Below are positions 8,943 to 17,515 of a stretch of DNA of 62,527 nt, in pieces. Numbering within the stretch: the first letter of the stretch is position 1; each line of letters starts with the position of its first letter. Position numbers and translations under genes: made by a program. The notes beneath the pieces were generated by a model. It was not told where the DNA came from. It saw only the letters and a list, made by a program, of their open reading frames with translations, and searched no databases. Source of the DNA: Bdellovibrionaceae bacterium UBA2351 (GTDB taxonomy: Bacteria; Bdellovibrionota; Bdellovibrionia; Bdellovibrionales; Bdellovibrionaceae); NCBI GenBank assembly GCA_002344565.1, contig DDTZ01000046.1, positions 1 through 62,527 of the forward strand. The letters are read 5' to 3'.

Positions 8943-9551
8943 GTGCTTTGGATTGGGATTACTGGTTCCATCGGAACTGGCAAATCAACATTTTCTGAAT
9001 TACTTCGGAAAAAAGGTTTTTTTGTATTAGACGCCGATGTGTTGGCAAAAAAAAATCTAGAAAAGACTAGCCCCGCGTATGTAAAGATTGTGGCCGAGTT
9101 TGGAGACAAAATACTTGATTCACATAGTAATATAGATAGGGCTGCATTGGCCCAAATTGTTTTTTCTGACAGAGAAAAACTAGAAAAGTTAGAATCTATT
9201 ACTCATCCGGAAATACGCATCGCTGTAGAAAAAGAAAAAGACGAACATAAAAAAAATAATCAAAAGTACTTATTTTACGACGTGCCCTTGTTGTTCGAAA
9301 AGAACATGGATAAATCGTTTGATCTTGTCGTTATGGTGACCTGCACTCCCGAAAATCAAATCAAGCGAATCAAAGCTAGGAATAATTGGCCTGATGAAGA
9401 AATTAGAAAACGTTTAGCCGCGCAGTTGCCGCTTTCGATTAAGGAGTCGCGGGCACATATACTGATCAACAACAATAGTGATAAAGCCCAGCTTCAAATT
9501 GAGGTCGATAAGTTTATAGTTTGGTTAGAGACTCTTCAGAACCAAGATTGA
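8943..9551 (+). CDS. coaE: Dephospho-CoA kinase
   Basis: Last enzyme of coenzyme A synthesis, phosphorylating dephospho-CoA at the 3' hydroxyl of its ribose. The P-loop GSIGTGKS lies at residues 8-15 when translation starts at the GTG at 8943. That start is favoured by GGGAGG at 8933-8938; an alternative in-frame ATG at 8922 would add seven residues and leave no ribosome-binding site. The FVLDADVLAK and FYDVPLLFEK segments are family-typical, and the length (202 residues) matches CoaE. The 3' end overlaps the convergent downstream gene by 16 bases. Confidence 0.92.
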   Translation: MLWIGITGSIGTGKSTFSELLRKKGFFVLDADVLAKKNLEKTSPAYVKIVAEFGDKILDSHSNIDRAALAQIVFSDREKLEKLESITHPEIRIAVEKEKDEHKKNNQKYLFYDVPLLFEKNMDKSFDLVVMVTCTPENQIKRIKARNNWPDEEIRKRLAAQLPLSIKESRAHILINNNSDKAQLQIEVDKFIVWLETLQNQD

Positions 9552-10078
9552 AACGAAATCGAGTAAGCTAGACCTTTGAGCCCATAGTAAGCTTGCAATT
9601 GAAAATAGGTTCCTAAATCAGCATAGAGGTTTATCTTGGATTGGTTGATGTTAACTAAATTCGAAATACCATCACGTCCCCAAATAAATTGACTGAATCC
9701 AATCCCATAGTCGTTCCAAATGGGATCAATCGTAAACAAGCTAGCGAAATCCATTTGTAGCTTAAGCTCGACGCTTTCGTTGGAGGCGATAGAAGCACCC
9801 CACATAAACGAGCGTTCAAATGAAAATTCATTCCTGCGAGTGATGCCAAAAATGTAGTGCCAATCTGATTCTTTGTTGTCATTAAATGCGCCACTCAAAC
9901 CACCAAATTGGAAGCGAAAATTTCGTTTACTAGAAGGCGGAAAAAAGTCGTCACCGTCTTGTTTCAACACAGATTTGTCATCAATGGGTGACGAAGGAGT
10001 CGGTGTTGATTGGGGAGCTGCATTAGTACTCTTTAGCACGACGAAGGTCAAAAAAATGAAAATTATAAAAAGACGCAT
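9536..10078 (-). CDS. Exported hypothetical protein, barrel-like
   Basis: A 180-residue exported protein: signal peptide MRLFIIFIFLTFVVLKSTNA, then a short Pro/Ser/Thr linker and a beta-rich domain with many Phe and Tyr in alternating pattern (SKINLYADLGTYF, YGLKGLAYSISFQSWF). The terminal Phe and aromatic pattern suggest an outer-membrane association. No family is recognised. It overlaps coaE by 16 bases at the 3' end and is divergent from the PorV-like gene across a 54-base gap. Confidence 0.55.
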   Translation of the reverse strand: MRLFIIFIFLTFVVLKSTNAAPQSTPTPSSPIDDKSVLKQDGDDFFPPSSKRNFRFQFGGLSGAFNDNKESDWHYIFGITRRNEFSFERSFMWGASIASNESVELKLQMDFASLFTIDPIWNDYGIGFSQFIWGRDGISNLVNINQSKINLYADLGTYFQLQAYYGLKGLAYSISFQSWF

Positions 10079-10132
10079 ACTAAAAAGTATAAATTGTTTT
10101 TACAATTTTTGTGAAGTGCTTATGGAGGATAA

Positions 10133-11311
10133 ATGAAAAAGTTAATACCTTTCGTAGGGGTTTGCCTGTTCTGGTGCCAGATGAGTCTTGCTGCCTATGA
10201 CGGTGTTTCTTACAGAATTCATCAACAGTATCAATCGCCACGTGCCTTGGGGATGGGTAACGCATTCGTTGCGGTTGCTAACGACTATTCGGCATTGTTT
10301 TACAATCCAGCAGGTTTAGCATTTCGTGAAAGCGGAGAGCTAAACTTATCTTTTGATGTTGCGGTTTCTGATGCGTTTGGTTCCTTTAGTAAAGAAATTT
10401 CTGATGCTTCGAAAACAAAAGGTACCGAAACTGACAAGCAAAATGCGATTTTCACTGCGATTCAAAAGCAATATGGAAAATCATTTGGTGGTCGATTTAC
10501 CGCTCCGAACGGAATCTATGTAGGGCAAGGCTGGGGTGTCGGTTTTATCCCGGCAGATTTGTCTGTAGAGCTTACTCCAAATCAGCCCGTTTCAATTAGT
10601 TCGACAATTTACATGGATACGACACTTGCGCTGGCCTATGCAGATACTTACAAAGAGATCGAAGATGCGAAAATCGCTTGGGGAATTACGGGTAAAATCA
10701 TTAATCGCGGTTATTTTAGTAAATCCGTGGATGCTATCGAGCTTGCTGCCGACTCGAATTTAGTAAAAACGTCCGATCTTAAAGAGGGCTATTTCATCGA
10801 CGCTGATATCGGTGTCTTGTACAAGCCACATATCGCAGACGACGACAGCATTTTCTCGTTATTGCGCTTAGCTAGACCAACGTTTGGTGCCGTTGTTAAA
10901 AATGTGATTGATGCGGACTCTGTTGGCAGTTTGAAGCTTTTTAATAAGGAAGCGTCGGCAGATTCAAAACCAGCTAAGTTAACTCGGGTAATCGACATCG
11001 GAACACGTTGGGAATATCCCAGTATGTGGATTTTTGGTGGTCGTGGCGTTTTGGATATTAAAAATATTTTGCATCCGGCTTTTAATCTACGTAAAGGCCT
11101 GCATTTAGGATTTGAATTTGATTGGTCAATGTACAACTGGTGGAAAGGTAACTACCGTGTTGGCCTTAGCCAAGGATATTTAACAGCAGGTTTGTCGGCA
11201 ATGTTTACGGTGTTTAATCTTGATTTGGTCACTTACGGTGAAGACGTAGGGACTTACAAAACACCTAAGGAGAATCGTCTGTATCTGGCTCGATTCTCGA
11301 TGAACTTCTAA
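10133..11311 (+). CDS. PorV/FadL-like outer-membrane protein
   Basis: A 392-residue exported protein. Signal peptide MKKLIPFVGVCLFWCQMSLA is followed by SPRALGMGNAFVAVANDYSALFYNPAGLAF in the early mature part, the 'GMGnAfvA..D.sAlfyNPAGLA' signature shared by PorV/UPF0164 and FadL-related barrels. The rest alternates polar and hydrophobic residues with a C-terminal LARFSMNF. Members transport hydrophobic substrates or act in secretion; which applies here cannot be told. A TATGGAGGAT ribosome-binding site precedes ATG 10133. Its stop codon is 2 bases from the convergent gene; a 7-bp hairpin GCCCTTTccgAAAGGGC at 11339-11355 lies just beyond and may limit read-through. Confidence 0.75.
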   Translation: MKKLIPFVGVCLFWCQMSLAAYDGVSYRIHQQYQSPRALGMGNAFVAVANDYSALFYNPAGLAFRESGELNLSFDVAVSDAFGSFSKEISDASKTKGTETDKQNAIFTAIQKQYGKSFGGRFTAPNGIYVGQGWGVGFIPADLSVELTPNQPVSISSTIYMDTTLALAYADTYKEIEDAKIAWGITGKIINRGYFSKSVDAIELAADSNLVKTSDLKEGYFIDADIGVLYKPHIADDDSIFSLLRLARPTFGAVVKNVIDADSVGSLKLFNKEASADSKPAKLTRVIDIGTRWEYPSMWIFGGRGVLDIKNILHPAFNLRKGLHLGFEFDWSMYNWWKGNYRVGLSQGYLTAGLSAMFTVFNLDLVTYGEDVGTYKTPKENRLYLARFSMNF

Positions 11312-11313
11312 TT

Positions 11314-11949
11314 TTACGATTGAATATTATATTTCTTGGCCCTTTCCGAAAGGGCGCTAAGTTCTTTTACTAAATACTCAATTTGCTTAGGGTCTGAAGA
11401 CTGGTTGGATGTTACTTGGGAAAGTGACAGTGTCAATGAGTCTAATTCGTTAAGTGCCTTTTGGTTGATTCCATACAACTCTTCGTAGTGATTCAAATAT
11501 TTACTATTAATTTCAAGTTTGTTCTTCTCTTCAGCGGTTAAGCTTTCAGCAGCTTTTTTCGAAAGATCTTTAACGCTTTGGGCGTTGTTGCCGATAAAAA
11601 TGGTTACATCTTTTAGTTTTTTGAAATTTTCAAACAAGCTTTGCTGTACTTGCTGAACAGGTTGTAAGTAGCGATCATATGTAATTTCTGATGGGTTGAA
11701 TTTTTGATTTAATGTTTGCAAGTAAGAGTTGTACTTTTTTTCTAGCTCATCAAATTGCTGCGATATTTTTTCTCCATACTTCTCGGCATTCTCAGTAAAT
11801 TGAAGTTTGAAGAGATCGGATTTTAGAACTTTTGTAGAATCATTCACATTCTTGATGCCTGAGGCGTTAGAGTAACCACGACTTTTCAAAATCAGAGCTC
11901 TGCTGATTAAAATTAACGCAACGATACCTATAAGAAAGAACCAAAACAT
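11314..11949 (-). CDS. Membrane-anchored coiled-coil protein
   Basis: A 211-residue protein with one N-terminal transmembrane segment (MFWFFLIGIVALILISRALI) followed by a mainly helical, heptad-rich cytoplasmic or periplasmic domain (QFDELEKKYNSYLQTL, LFENFKKLKDV, KNKLEINSKYLNHY). Signal-anchor rather than cleaved signal peptide is likely because no small-residue cleavage site follows. It is divergent from the SPFH-TelA operon across 160 bases, which raises the possibility of a shared membrane-stress role, but no family is recognised. Confidence 0.55.
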   Translation of the reverse strand: MFWFFLIGIVALILISRALILKSRGYSNASGIKNVNDSTKVLKSDLFKLQFTENAEKYGEKISQQFDELEKKYNSYLQTLNQKFNPSEITYDRYLQPVQQVQQSLFENFKKLKDVTIFIGNNAQSVKDLSKKAAESLTAEEKNKLEINSKYLNHYEELYGINQKALNELDSLTLSLSQVTSNQSSDPKQIEYLVKELSALSERAKKYNIQS

Positions 11950-12052
11950 TTAAATCTCCCTATGAAAATAACCAGAAAACTTGGTTCTATTAAAACTGTT
12001 ATTTTACGTTTTGCAACAAGTTAAGCAAAGGAAAGGCCCTACAAGAAGTTTA

Positions 12053-12081
12053 TTGTCATTATTTTTAACTCCCTATATATT
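12053..12081 (+). promoter_or_regulatory. Sigma-70-like promoter of the SPFH-TelA operon
   Basis: TTGTCA at 12053-12058 and TATATT at 12076-12081 are separated by exactly 17 bases, 28 bases ahead of the ATG at 12110, with a CGGAGG ribosome-binding site between. This is one of the best consensus matches in the window. Confidence 0.55.
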
Positions 12082-12109
12082 TTAAAGGCAAATCACAACG
12101 GAGGACACT

Positions 12110-13084
12110 ATGGTTTTTGGGTTCTTTAAAAAGCAATTGCTGGATGTAATTGAATGGCCAGACGAAGCTTCAGGCGTACTTGCTTATCGTTACCCAATGC
12201 AAGATCGCGAGATCCAAAATGGCGCTCAGCTGACCGTACGCCAAACTCAAATCGCATTGTTTGTTAACGAAGGTGTTGTTGCTGATTTGTTTGGGCCTGG
12301 TTTGCATACCGTAGAAACGCGAAATTTGCCGGTTCTTACTAACTTGCAGAACTGGGATAAAATGTTTCAATCGCCGTTTAAGTCTGACGTCATTTTCTTT
12401 TCAACAAATGAGCAAATTGACCAGAAGTGGGGGACAGCATCTCCGATCACTGTTCGTGACAAAGATTTTGGTGTTGTCCGAGTTCGTGCATTTGGTACGT
12501 TCAGCTATCGCATTAAAAACCCAAAAGTGGTGTATCAAAAACTTTCAGCGAATAAGGAGATTTTCACGGCAGGTGATTTGGAAGGTCAGCTTAAGTCAAC
12601 AATTCTAACGTCGCTAGCGACTTATTTTGGAAAAGCACAAATATCGTTTTTGGATATGGCAGCTCACCAAGAGAACTTCTCACAAACATTGAAAAATGAA
12701 TTGGCAGATGATTTTGAAAACTACGGTTTGAGTTTAGAGTCGTTCTTCGTTCAAAGCATTTCGTTGCCAGAAGAAGTGCAGGCTCAAATTGACAAAATGG
12801 CTTCGATGAAAATTTCGGGCGATATGAAACAATACACCCAATTCCAAACGGCAGAAAGTTTAACTAAAGAAGGCGGCGGTAGTTCGGCAGGTGTGGAGCT
12901 TGCGACGGCATTGGCTCTTGGGCAAACTGTCGCTAAGTCAATGGGTACCGGCGAGGCGGTAGGTCCGACAAATGACGAAGTTCTAAAAACAATTGGGCAG
13001 TTACATGATTTAAAATCTAAAGGCGTCATCTCTGAGGCCGAATTTGAAACTAAAAAAGCAGAATTGCTAAAGCAAATTAAGTAA
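12110..13084 (+). CDS. SPFH-domain protein with C-terminal SHOCT
   Basis: A 324-residue protein of the YdjI/virion-core-like branch of the SPFH superfamily. The N-terminal half carries the SPFH beta fold (YRYPMQDREIQNG, LFVNEGVVADLFGPGLHTV, VRVRAFGTFSYRI), followed by a helical region and, at the C-terminus (about 288-324), a SHOCT motif: LHDLKSKGVISEAEFETKK. SHOCT segments mediate oligomerisation. In Bacillus, YdjI is linked with phage-shock-type envelope stress. It is the first gene of an operon with telA, 10 bases downstream, which fits a membrane-stress or tellurite/antibiotic resistance role. No membrane segment is present. Confidence 0.82.
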   Translation: MVFGFFKKQLLDVIEWPDEASGVLAYRYPMQDREIQNGAQLTVRQTQIALFVNEGVVADLFGPGLHTVETRNLPVLTNLQNWDKMFQSPFKSDVIFFSTNEQIDQKWGTASPITVRDKDFGVVRVRAFGTFSYRIKNPKVVYQKLSANKEIFTAGDLEGQLKSTILTSLATYFGKAQISFLDMAAHQENFSQTLKNELADDFENYGLSLESFFVQSISLPEEVQAQIDKMASMKISGDMKQYTQFQTAESLTKEGGGSSAGVELATALALGQTVAKSMGTGEAVGPTNDEVLKTIGQLHDLKSKGVISEAEFETKKAELLKQIK

Positions 13085-13094
13085 GGAGTTTCTT

Positions 13095-14300
13095 GTGGAT
13101 ACAAAAACAGCTGAGAACACACGAATCGATGATATTTTTTCGACAGACACAATTAAGAAAGAATTGGCATTGCCGGATGCGAATAAGCCAATGACGGTTG
13201 AGGCGCCGGTGCAAGCCAGTTTGGAAGCTAAGGCAACTCAGTTCATCGACCGCATATTGAATTTGAATCCTCAAGACTACAAAGGCCGTGAAGATAATAA
13301 AGCCGCTGTAGATACATTTGGCTTAGAGCTTCAGCGTGAAGCGGCTAAGAAAAGTGAGCTATTGAAACAGCCGGTTAAAAAATTATCGGACCGTTCTAGT
13401 GAAGGCGGCGAAGTCGCTAACTCGTTAATTAATTTGAAATTAAAAGTGGAAGAACTAGATCCTGCTAAATTTAACTTTGAACCAGGCTGGGTTTCAAGGA
13501 CTCTTGGTTTTCTTCCAGGTATTGGTGACCCGCTAAAGAAGTACTTTTCAAAATTTGAATCAGCACAAGATGTAATTGCCGCGATTATCAAATCTCTAGA
13601 GAATGGCCGTGATCAATTGACTCGCGATAATATCACTCTGACTGAAGACCAAAAGAGCATGCGCGAAATTAGCGATAAATTGACTCAAATGATTGCGCTG
13701 TCGCAAGTGATTGATAATAAACTTCAGTATAAGTTAGATCGTGAAGTTACGGCCGGTTCTGATCAGCATAAATTTTTGAGCGAAGAAATTTTGTTTCCAT
13801 TACGTCAACGTATTATTGATTTGCAGCAGCAGCTAGCAGTGAATCAGCAGGGTGTAATCGCTACCGAAATCATCATGCGAAATAATAAAGAACTAGTAAG
13901 GGGTGTGAATCGCTCGTTGAATGTCACTGTGAGCGCCTTGCAGGTTGCTGCAACAGTCGCAATGGCATTGGCTAACCAAAAGATCGTTTTAGATAAAATT
14001 AACAGCGTCAATAAAACAACGAACGATCTTATCGCGGGAACAGCATCACGTTTAAAAACTCAAGGTGTTGAAATTCAAAAACAAGCCTCTTCGGCGAGCT
14101 TAGACATGAATACGTTGAAAGTGGCTTTCCAAGACTTGAAGACGGCCATGGACGATATTTCGACGTTCCGTCAAAAAGCTCTGCCTCAAATGGCCCAAGC
14201 CGTGATCGAAATGGAGAAATTGACTACGGAAGCACAGTCGTCTATAGCCAAAATGGACAAGGGCAACCAAGCTAAACCAGCGATTGCTATTGATACATAA
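13095..14300 (+). CDS. telA: TelA-family toxic anion resistance protein
   Basis: A 401-residue cytoplasmic helical protein of the TelA/KlaA/YceH family, originally tied to tellurite and later to envelope-directed antibiotic resistance. Recognisable parts are PGWVSRTLGFLPGIGDPLKKYF (residues about 135-156, split here by context), the long helical core LQQQLAVNQQGVIATEI and the NLVRGVNRSL-like VRGVNRSLNVTVSAL. The GTG start at 13095 has TAAGGAG 5 bases ahead. It follows the SPFH gene by 10 bases and precedes hldE by 14. TelA proteins often pair with YdjI-like SPFH proteins or with TerD-type systems; no ter genes are present here. Confidence 0.88.
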   Translation: MDTKTAENTRIDDIFSTDTIKKELALPDANKPMTVEAPVQASLEAKATQFIDRILNLNPQDYKGREDNKAAVDTFGLELQREAAKKSELLKQPVKKLSDRSSEGGEVANSLINLKLKVEELDPAKFNFEPGWVSRTLGFLPGIGDPLKKYFSKFESAQDVIAAIIKSLENGRDQLTRDNITLTEDQKSMREISDKLTQMIALSQVIDNKLQYKLDREVTAGSDQHKFLSEEILFPLRQRIIDLQQQLAVNQQGVIATEIIMRNNKELVRGVNRSLNVTVSALQVAATVAMALANQKIVLDKINSVNKTTNDLIAGTASRLKTQGVEIQKQASSASLDMNTLKVAFQDLKTAMDDISTFRQKALPQMAQAVIEMEKLTTEAQSSIAKMDKGNQAKPAIAIDT

Positions 14301-14314
14301 GGATTGAGGACTCA

Positions 14315-15346
14315 TTGAAGACAAATTTTAATATCGAGAAAATTGAATTAGATAATACGCGCAAAACCCAAATCTTAAAGAAGATCCCATTGATGGCTGA
14401 TAAGAAAGTCTTAGTGGTGGGTGATGTCGGTCTTGATGAGTACATTATTGGGGCCGTTAAGCGTATTTCACCGGAAGCCCCCGTTCCTGTTATGGACGTA
14501 GAGTCCGAAGAAAAACGATTAGGTTTATCAGCTAATGTGGCTCAAAATATCACAGCTTTGGGTGCTGAAGTGGGCATCCTGTCCGTTGTTGGCAATGATT
14601 TCGGCGCTGATTTACTAAAGCCTTTGTTTAAGGAAGCCAAGATTCCTTGGGATTTAATGCAGGTGGATGATTCGCGTCCAACCACTCGCAAATCGCGGGT
14701 GATGGCGGGGCCCCATCATATCGTACGTATTGATTACGAATTAAAAAAGTATTTGTCAGAAACAGTCAGTGCGCGCGTGTTTAAAGCCTACTCTGAGTGT
14801 TTAGCTCAATATGATGGTGTAATTCTGCAGGACTATGCAAAAGGAATATTCGACGAAAATCTAATTCAGAAGATGATCGATGAAGCCAACCGAGTAAAGG
14901 TCCCTGTATTTGTAGATCCACATCGTACTCAGCCGCTATCATTCTATCGTGGGGCTTCATTGTTTAAGCCGAATTATGATGAATCGCTAGTTCTTGCTGG
15001 TTTTAATTTTGAGGACCTACGTGAAAACCCAAATAAGGTATACGAGATCGGTAAAACTTTACAAAATAGGCTGAATACAAAAGACATCGTTATTACTCGC
15101 GGAAAAGAAGGAATGACAATTTTTTCGGGTGAAAGAATTACCGAGGTTCCGACGTTTGCGAAGCGAGTTTTCGATGTTACGGGTGCTGGGGATACAGTTA
15201 TTGCTACAATAGCGTTATCTCAAGTCGCTGGGTTTTCACTGAATGAATCCTGTCTTTTAGCTAACGTGGCCGCGGGAAACGTAGTTAGCAAAGTCGGGTG
15301 TGTTCCATGTGACCTCAAAGAGATGATTGAATTTATTTCACACTAG
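14315..15346 (+). CDS. hldE: D-glycero-beta-D-manno-heptose-7-phosphate kinase
   Basis: A 343-residue PfkB/ribokinase-fold enzyme corresponding to the kinase half of HldE (RfaE domain I), which phosphorylates heptose-7-phosphate at C1 in the ADP-heptose pathway for LPS core. Typical segments are VLVVGDVGLDEYIIG, RISPEAPVPVMDV (very characteristic of RfaE) and DVTGAGDTVIA with the catalytic Asp. The adenylyltransferase half is absent, so that step must be encoded elsewhere. TTG at 14315 has GAGGA upstream. It sits between telA and rlmN; operon membership is likely from spacing but not functional. Confidence 0.85.
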   Translation: MKTNFNIEKIELDNTRKTQILKKIPLMADKKVLVVGDVGLDEYIIGAVKRISPEAPVPVMDVESEEKRLGLSANVAQNITALGAEVGILSVVGNDFGADLLKPLFKEAKIPWDLMQVDDSRPTTRKSRVMAGPHHIVRIDYELKKYLSETVSARVFKAYSECLAQYDGVILQDYAKGIFDENLIQKMIDEANRVKVPVFVDPHRTQPLSFYRGASLFKPNYDESLVLAGFNFEDLRENPNKVYEIGKTLQNRLNTKDIVITRGKEGMTIFSGERITEVPTFAKRVFDVTGAGDTVIATIALSQVAGFSLNESCLLANVAAGNVVSKVGCVPCDLKEMIEFISH

Positions 15347-15379
15347 CTTTTTAACTCGAAAACAGGCATACCTCTGGGC

Positions 15380-16537
15380 ATGCAAACAGAGTCTCAAACT
15401 ACGGAAACGACGCCAGTCACGGTGACACCTGCACCTCGAAATTTCTTCTCGCTTACCTTAAGCGATTTAGAGACTCTATTTAAGTCGTCTGGCAAAGAAA
15501 AGTTTCGTGCGCAGCAAATCTACAAATGGGTTTACGACAAAAACGTAACGGATCCAGATCAGATGTCAAATCTGTCGAAAGATTTTCGTATTGAGTTGAA
15601 AAATATGATTCAGTTCGATCTTCCAAGTGTTGTTAAGCACTTAAAAAGTAAAGATGGCACTCAGAAGTTCCTTTTCGACGTGGGTGATGGCAAGACAGTG
15701 GAATCGGTTGTTATTCCCGCTGAAGACCGACAGACTTTGTGTATTTCATCTGAAGTGGGCTGCAATATGGCCTGCAAGTTCTGTTTTACGGGAAAACAAA
15801 AGCTTCAAAAGCGCTTAACGGCGGACCAAATCGTTGGTCAATTCTTGCAAGTTCAGCGAGCTATGCCGGAAGGTCAGCGTTTAACAAATATTGTTTTCAT
15901 GGGAATGGGTGAGCCTTTAGATAATTCCGATGAAGTGTTTAAAGCAATCGAAATTCTGAACTCGCCATGGGGAACTAATTTTTCACGCCGTCGCGTAACG
16001 GTATCTACTTCTGGTATCGTTCCAGAAATGCATAAAATATGGGAAAATAAAACACGTCTGGCGGTTAGCTTGAACGGTTATGATGATGAGAGCCGCACAT
16101 CAATCATGCCAATCAATAAGAAATATCCTTTGAAAGATTTATTAAAGGCCTGTGAAGTGTACGCTAAGGAAACTGGCGAACGCGTAACCTTTGAATATGT
16201 ATTACTTAAAGGTATTACAGATCAACTGGAGCATGCAGAAAAGTTATTCCAGTTAACGAAACATATTCCATGCAAAATCAATATTATTCCATTCAATGAA
16301 CATCCAGGCTCTGGTTTTGAACGTCCCTCTGATTCACAGGTGATGAAGTTTCAGCAGCTGTTGATTGGTAAAGGTGCGCACGTATTGTTACGTCGTACGA
16401 TGGGCCGGGATATTTTTGCGGCCTGTGGGCAGTTGCGAAGCGAATTTGAAAGTCATCCACAGCAAATGGACACGTCGAATTCTAAATTGATTCGTACTTT
16501 ACATTTAAAATCTAATTCAATATCGTCACATACATAA
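15380..16537 (+). CDS. rlmN: Dual-specificity RNA methyltransferase RlmN
   Basis: A 385-residue radical-SAM enzyme that methylates C2 of A2503 in 23S rRNA (and A37 of some tRNAs). The radical-SAM cluster motif CNMACKFC uses Cys128, 132 and 135. The second methyl-carrying Cys pair of the RlmN mechanism is represented by the C-terminal FAACGQL. NIVFMGMGEPLDN and SRRRVTVSTSGIVPEM are highly conserved RlmN blocks. Length is normal, with a Thr-rich N-terminal extension of about 20 residues. A short gap of 33 bases separates it from hldE and 23 from the next PfkB gene. Confidence 0.95.
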   Translation: MQTESQTTETTPVTVTPAPRNFFSLTLSDLETLFKSSGKEKFRAQQIYKWVYDKNVTDPDQMSNLSKDFRIELKNMIQFDLPSVVKHLKSKDGTQKFLFDVGDGKTVESVVIPAEDRQTLCISSEVGCNMACKFCFTGKQKLQKRLTADQIVGQFLQVQRAMPEGQRLTNIVFMGMGEPLDNSDEVFKAIEILNSPWGTNFSRRRVTVSTSGIVPEMHKIWENKTRLAVSLNGYDDESRTSIMPINKKYPLKDLLKACEVYAKETGERVTFEYVLLKGITDQLEHAEKLFQLTKHIPCKINIIPFNEHPGSGFERPSDSQVMKFQQLLIGKGAHVLLRRTMGRDIFAACGQLRSEFESHPQQMDTSNSKLIRTLHLKSNSISSHT

Positions 16538-16560
16538 TTTAAGAAACATAAGGGGACTCG

Positions 16561-17484
16561 ATGTCGCAATTATTAGTTGTTGGATCACTTGCATATGATT
16601 CAATCCAAACTCCGTCAGGTAAAGCAGATAAAACTCTAGGTGGTTCTGCTAACTACTTTTCTTTAGCAGCAAGTTTATTCGCACCCGTACGAGTTGTAGG
16701 TGTTGTTGGCGAAGATTACTCTTCTTCAGATAAAGAAATGCTTTTGAGCCGCAAAGTAGACCTATCAGGCCTTGAAACAGTTCCGGGTAAGACATTTCAC
16801 TGGGAAGGTAAATACGAAGGCGATATGAACGAAGCTAAGACTTTAAAAACCGAATTGAATGTGTTTGAGCACTTCAATCCAAAATTGCCAGCTGCGTTTA
16901 CTGAAACTCCATTTGTTTTTTTAGCTAACATTGCTCCTGAGTTACAAACTCAAGTATTATCGCAAATAAAAAATCCAAAATTCGTTGGTATGGATACAAT
17001 GAATTTCTGGATTCAATCAAAAAAAGAAGCGCTACTTAAAGTGTTGTCAAAAGTGGATGTTATATTGATCAATGAAGGTGAAGCAGATCAATTAACGGGT
17101 GCCAAGAACGCCATCGAAGCTGCTCCTAAAATCTGCGCTATGGGACCACAGTACGTTGTGATCAAACGCGGTGAGTACGGCTTTGTATTGTACTCTAAAT
17201 CAGAAGGATTTTTCTTATTACCAGCGATGCCGGTTCCTAACGTAGTTGACCCTACGGGTGCAGGCGATACGTTTGCTGGCGGTTTCTTTGGCTACTTAAC
17301 GTCATTCAACCAAAAACCGACTTTCGAAGATATGAAGAAGGCCTGTGTAGTGGGAACAATGTGTTCGAGCTTCACAATTCAAAATTTCGGCGTGAAAGCC
17401 ATCGTTGAAGTGAACAAAGAAAAATTAAAAACGCGTTACGCTGAATTCAAAAAATCTGTTGGTTTGATCGAACCAGTTCTATAA
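16561..17484 (+). CDS. PfkB-family carbohydrate/nucleoside kinase
   Basis: A 307-residue ribokinase-fold kinase. It shows the N-terminal SLAYDSIQTPSGKADKTLGG with GGSANYFSLA (PfkB signature 1 region) and VDPTGAGDTFAGGFFGYL (signature 2, with anion hole GAGD and catalytic Asp). The phosphate donor is probably ATP; the acceptor (ribose, adenosine, fructose-type sugar) cannot be decided from sequence. AAGGGGA precedes ATG 16561. The operon ends here, followed immediately by a perfect intrinsic terminator. The protein is clearly different from the RfaE-type kinase two genes upstream. Confidence 0.85.
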   Translation: MSQLLVVGSLAYDSIQTPSGKADKTLGGSANYFSLAASLFAPVRVVGVVGEDYSSSDKEMLLSRKVDLSGLETVPGKTFHWEGKYEGDMNEAKTLKTELNVFEHFNPKLPAAFTETPFVFLANIAPELQTQVLSQIKNPKFVGMDTMNFWIQSKKEALLKVLSKVDVILINEGEADQLTGAKNAIEAAPKICAMGPQYVVIKRGEYGFVLYSKSEGFFLLPAMPVPNVVDPTGAGDTFAGGFFGYLTSFNQKPTFEDMKKACVVGTMCSSFTIQNFGVKAIVEVNKEKLKTRYAEFKKSVGLIEPVL

Positions 17485-17487
17485 ATG

Positions 17488-17515
17488 AAAAAGCCCGGTT
17501 TCCCGGGCTTTTTTT
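17488..17515. terminator. Bidirectional intrinsic terminator
   Basis: AAGCCCGG (17491-17498), loop TTTC, CCGGGCTT (17503-17510), flanked by an A run on the left and a T run on the right, so it can terminate both the PfkB operon (plus strand) and the convergent protease gene (minus strand, whose stop is at 17514-17516). Confidence 0.9.

Noticed and set aside
14315..15346. Full bifunctional HldE
   Set aside because: Only the kinase half is present in 343 residues; no nucleotidyltransferase motif (HxGH) follows.
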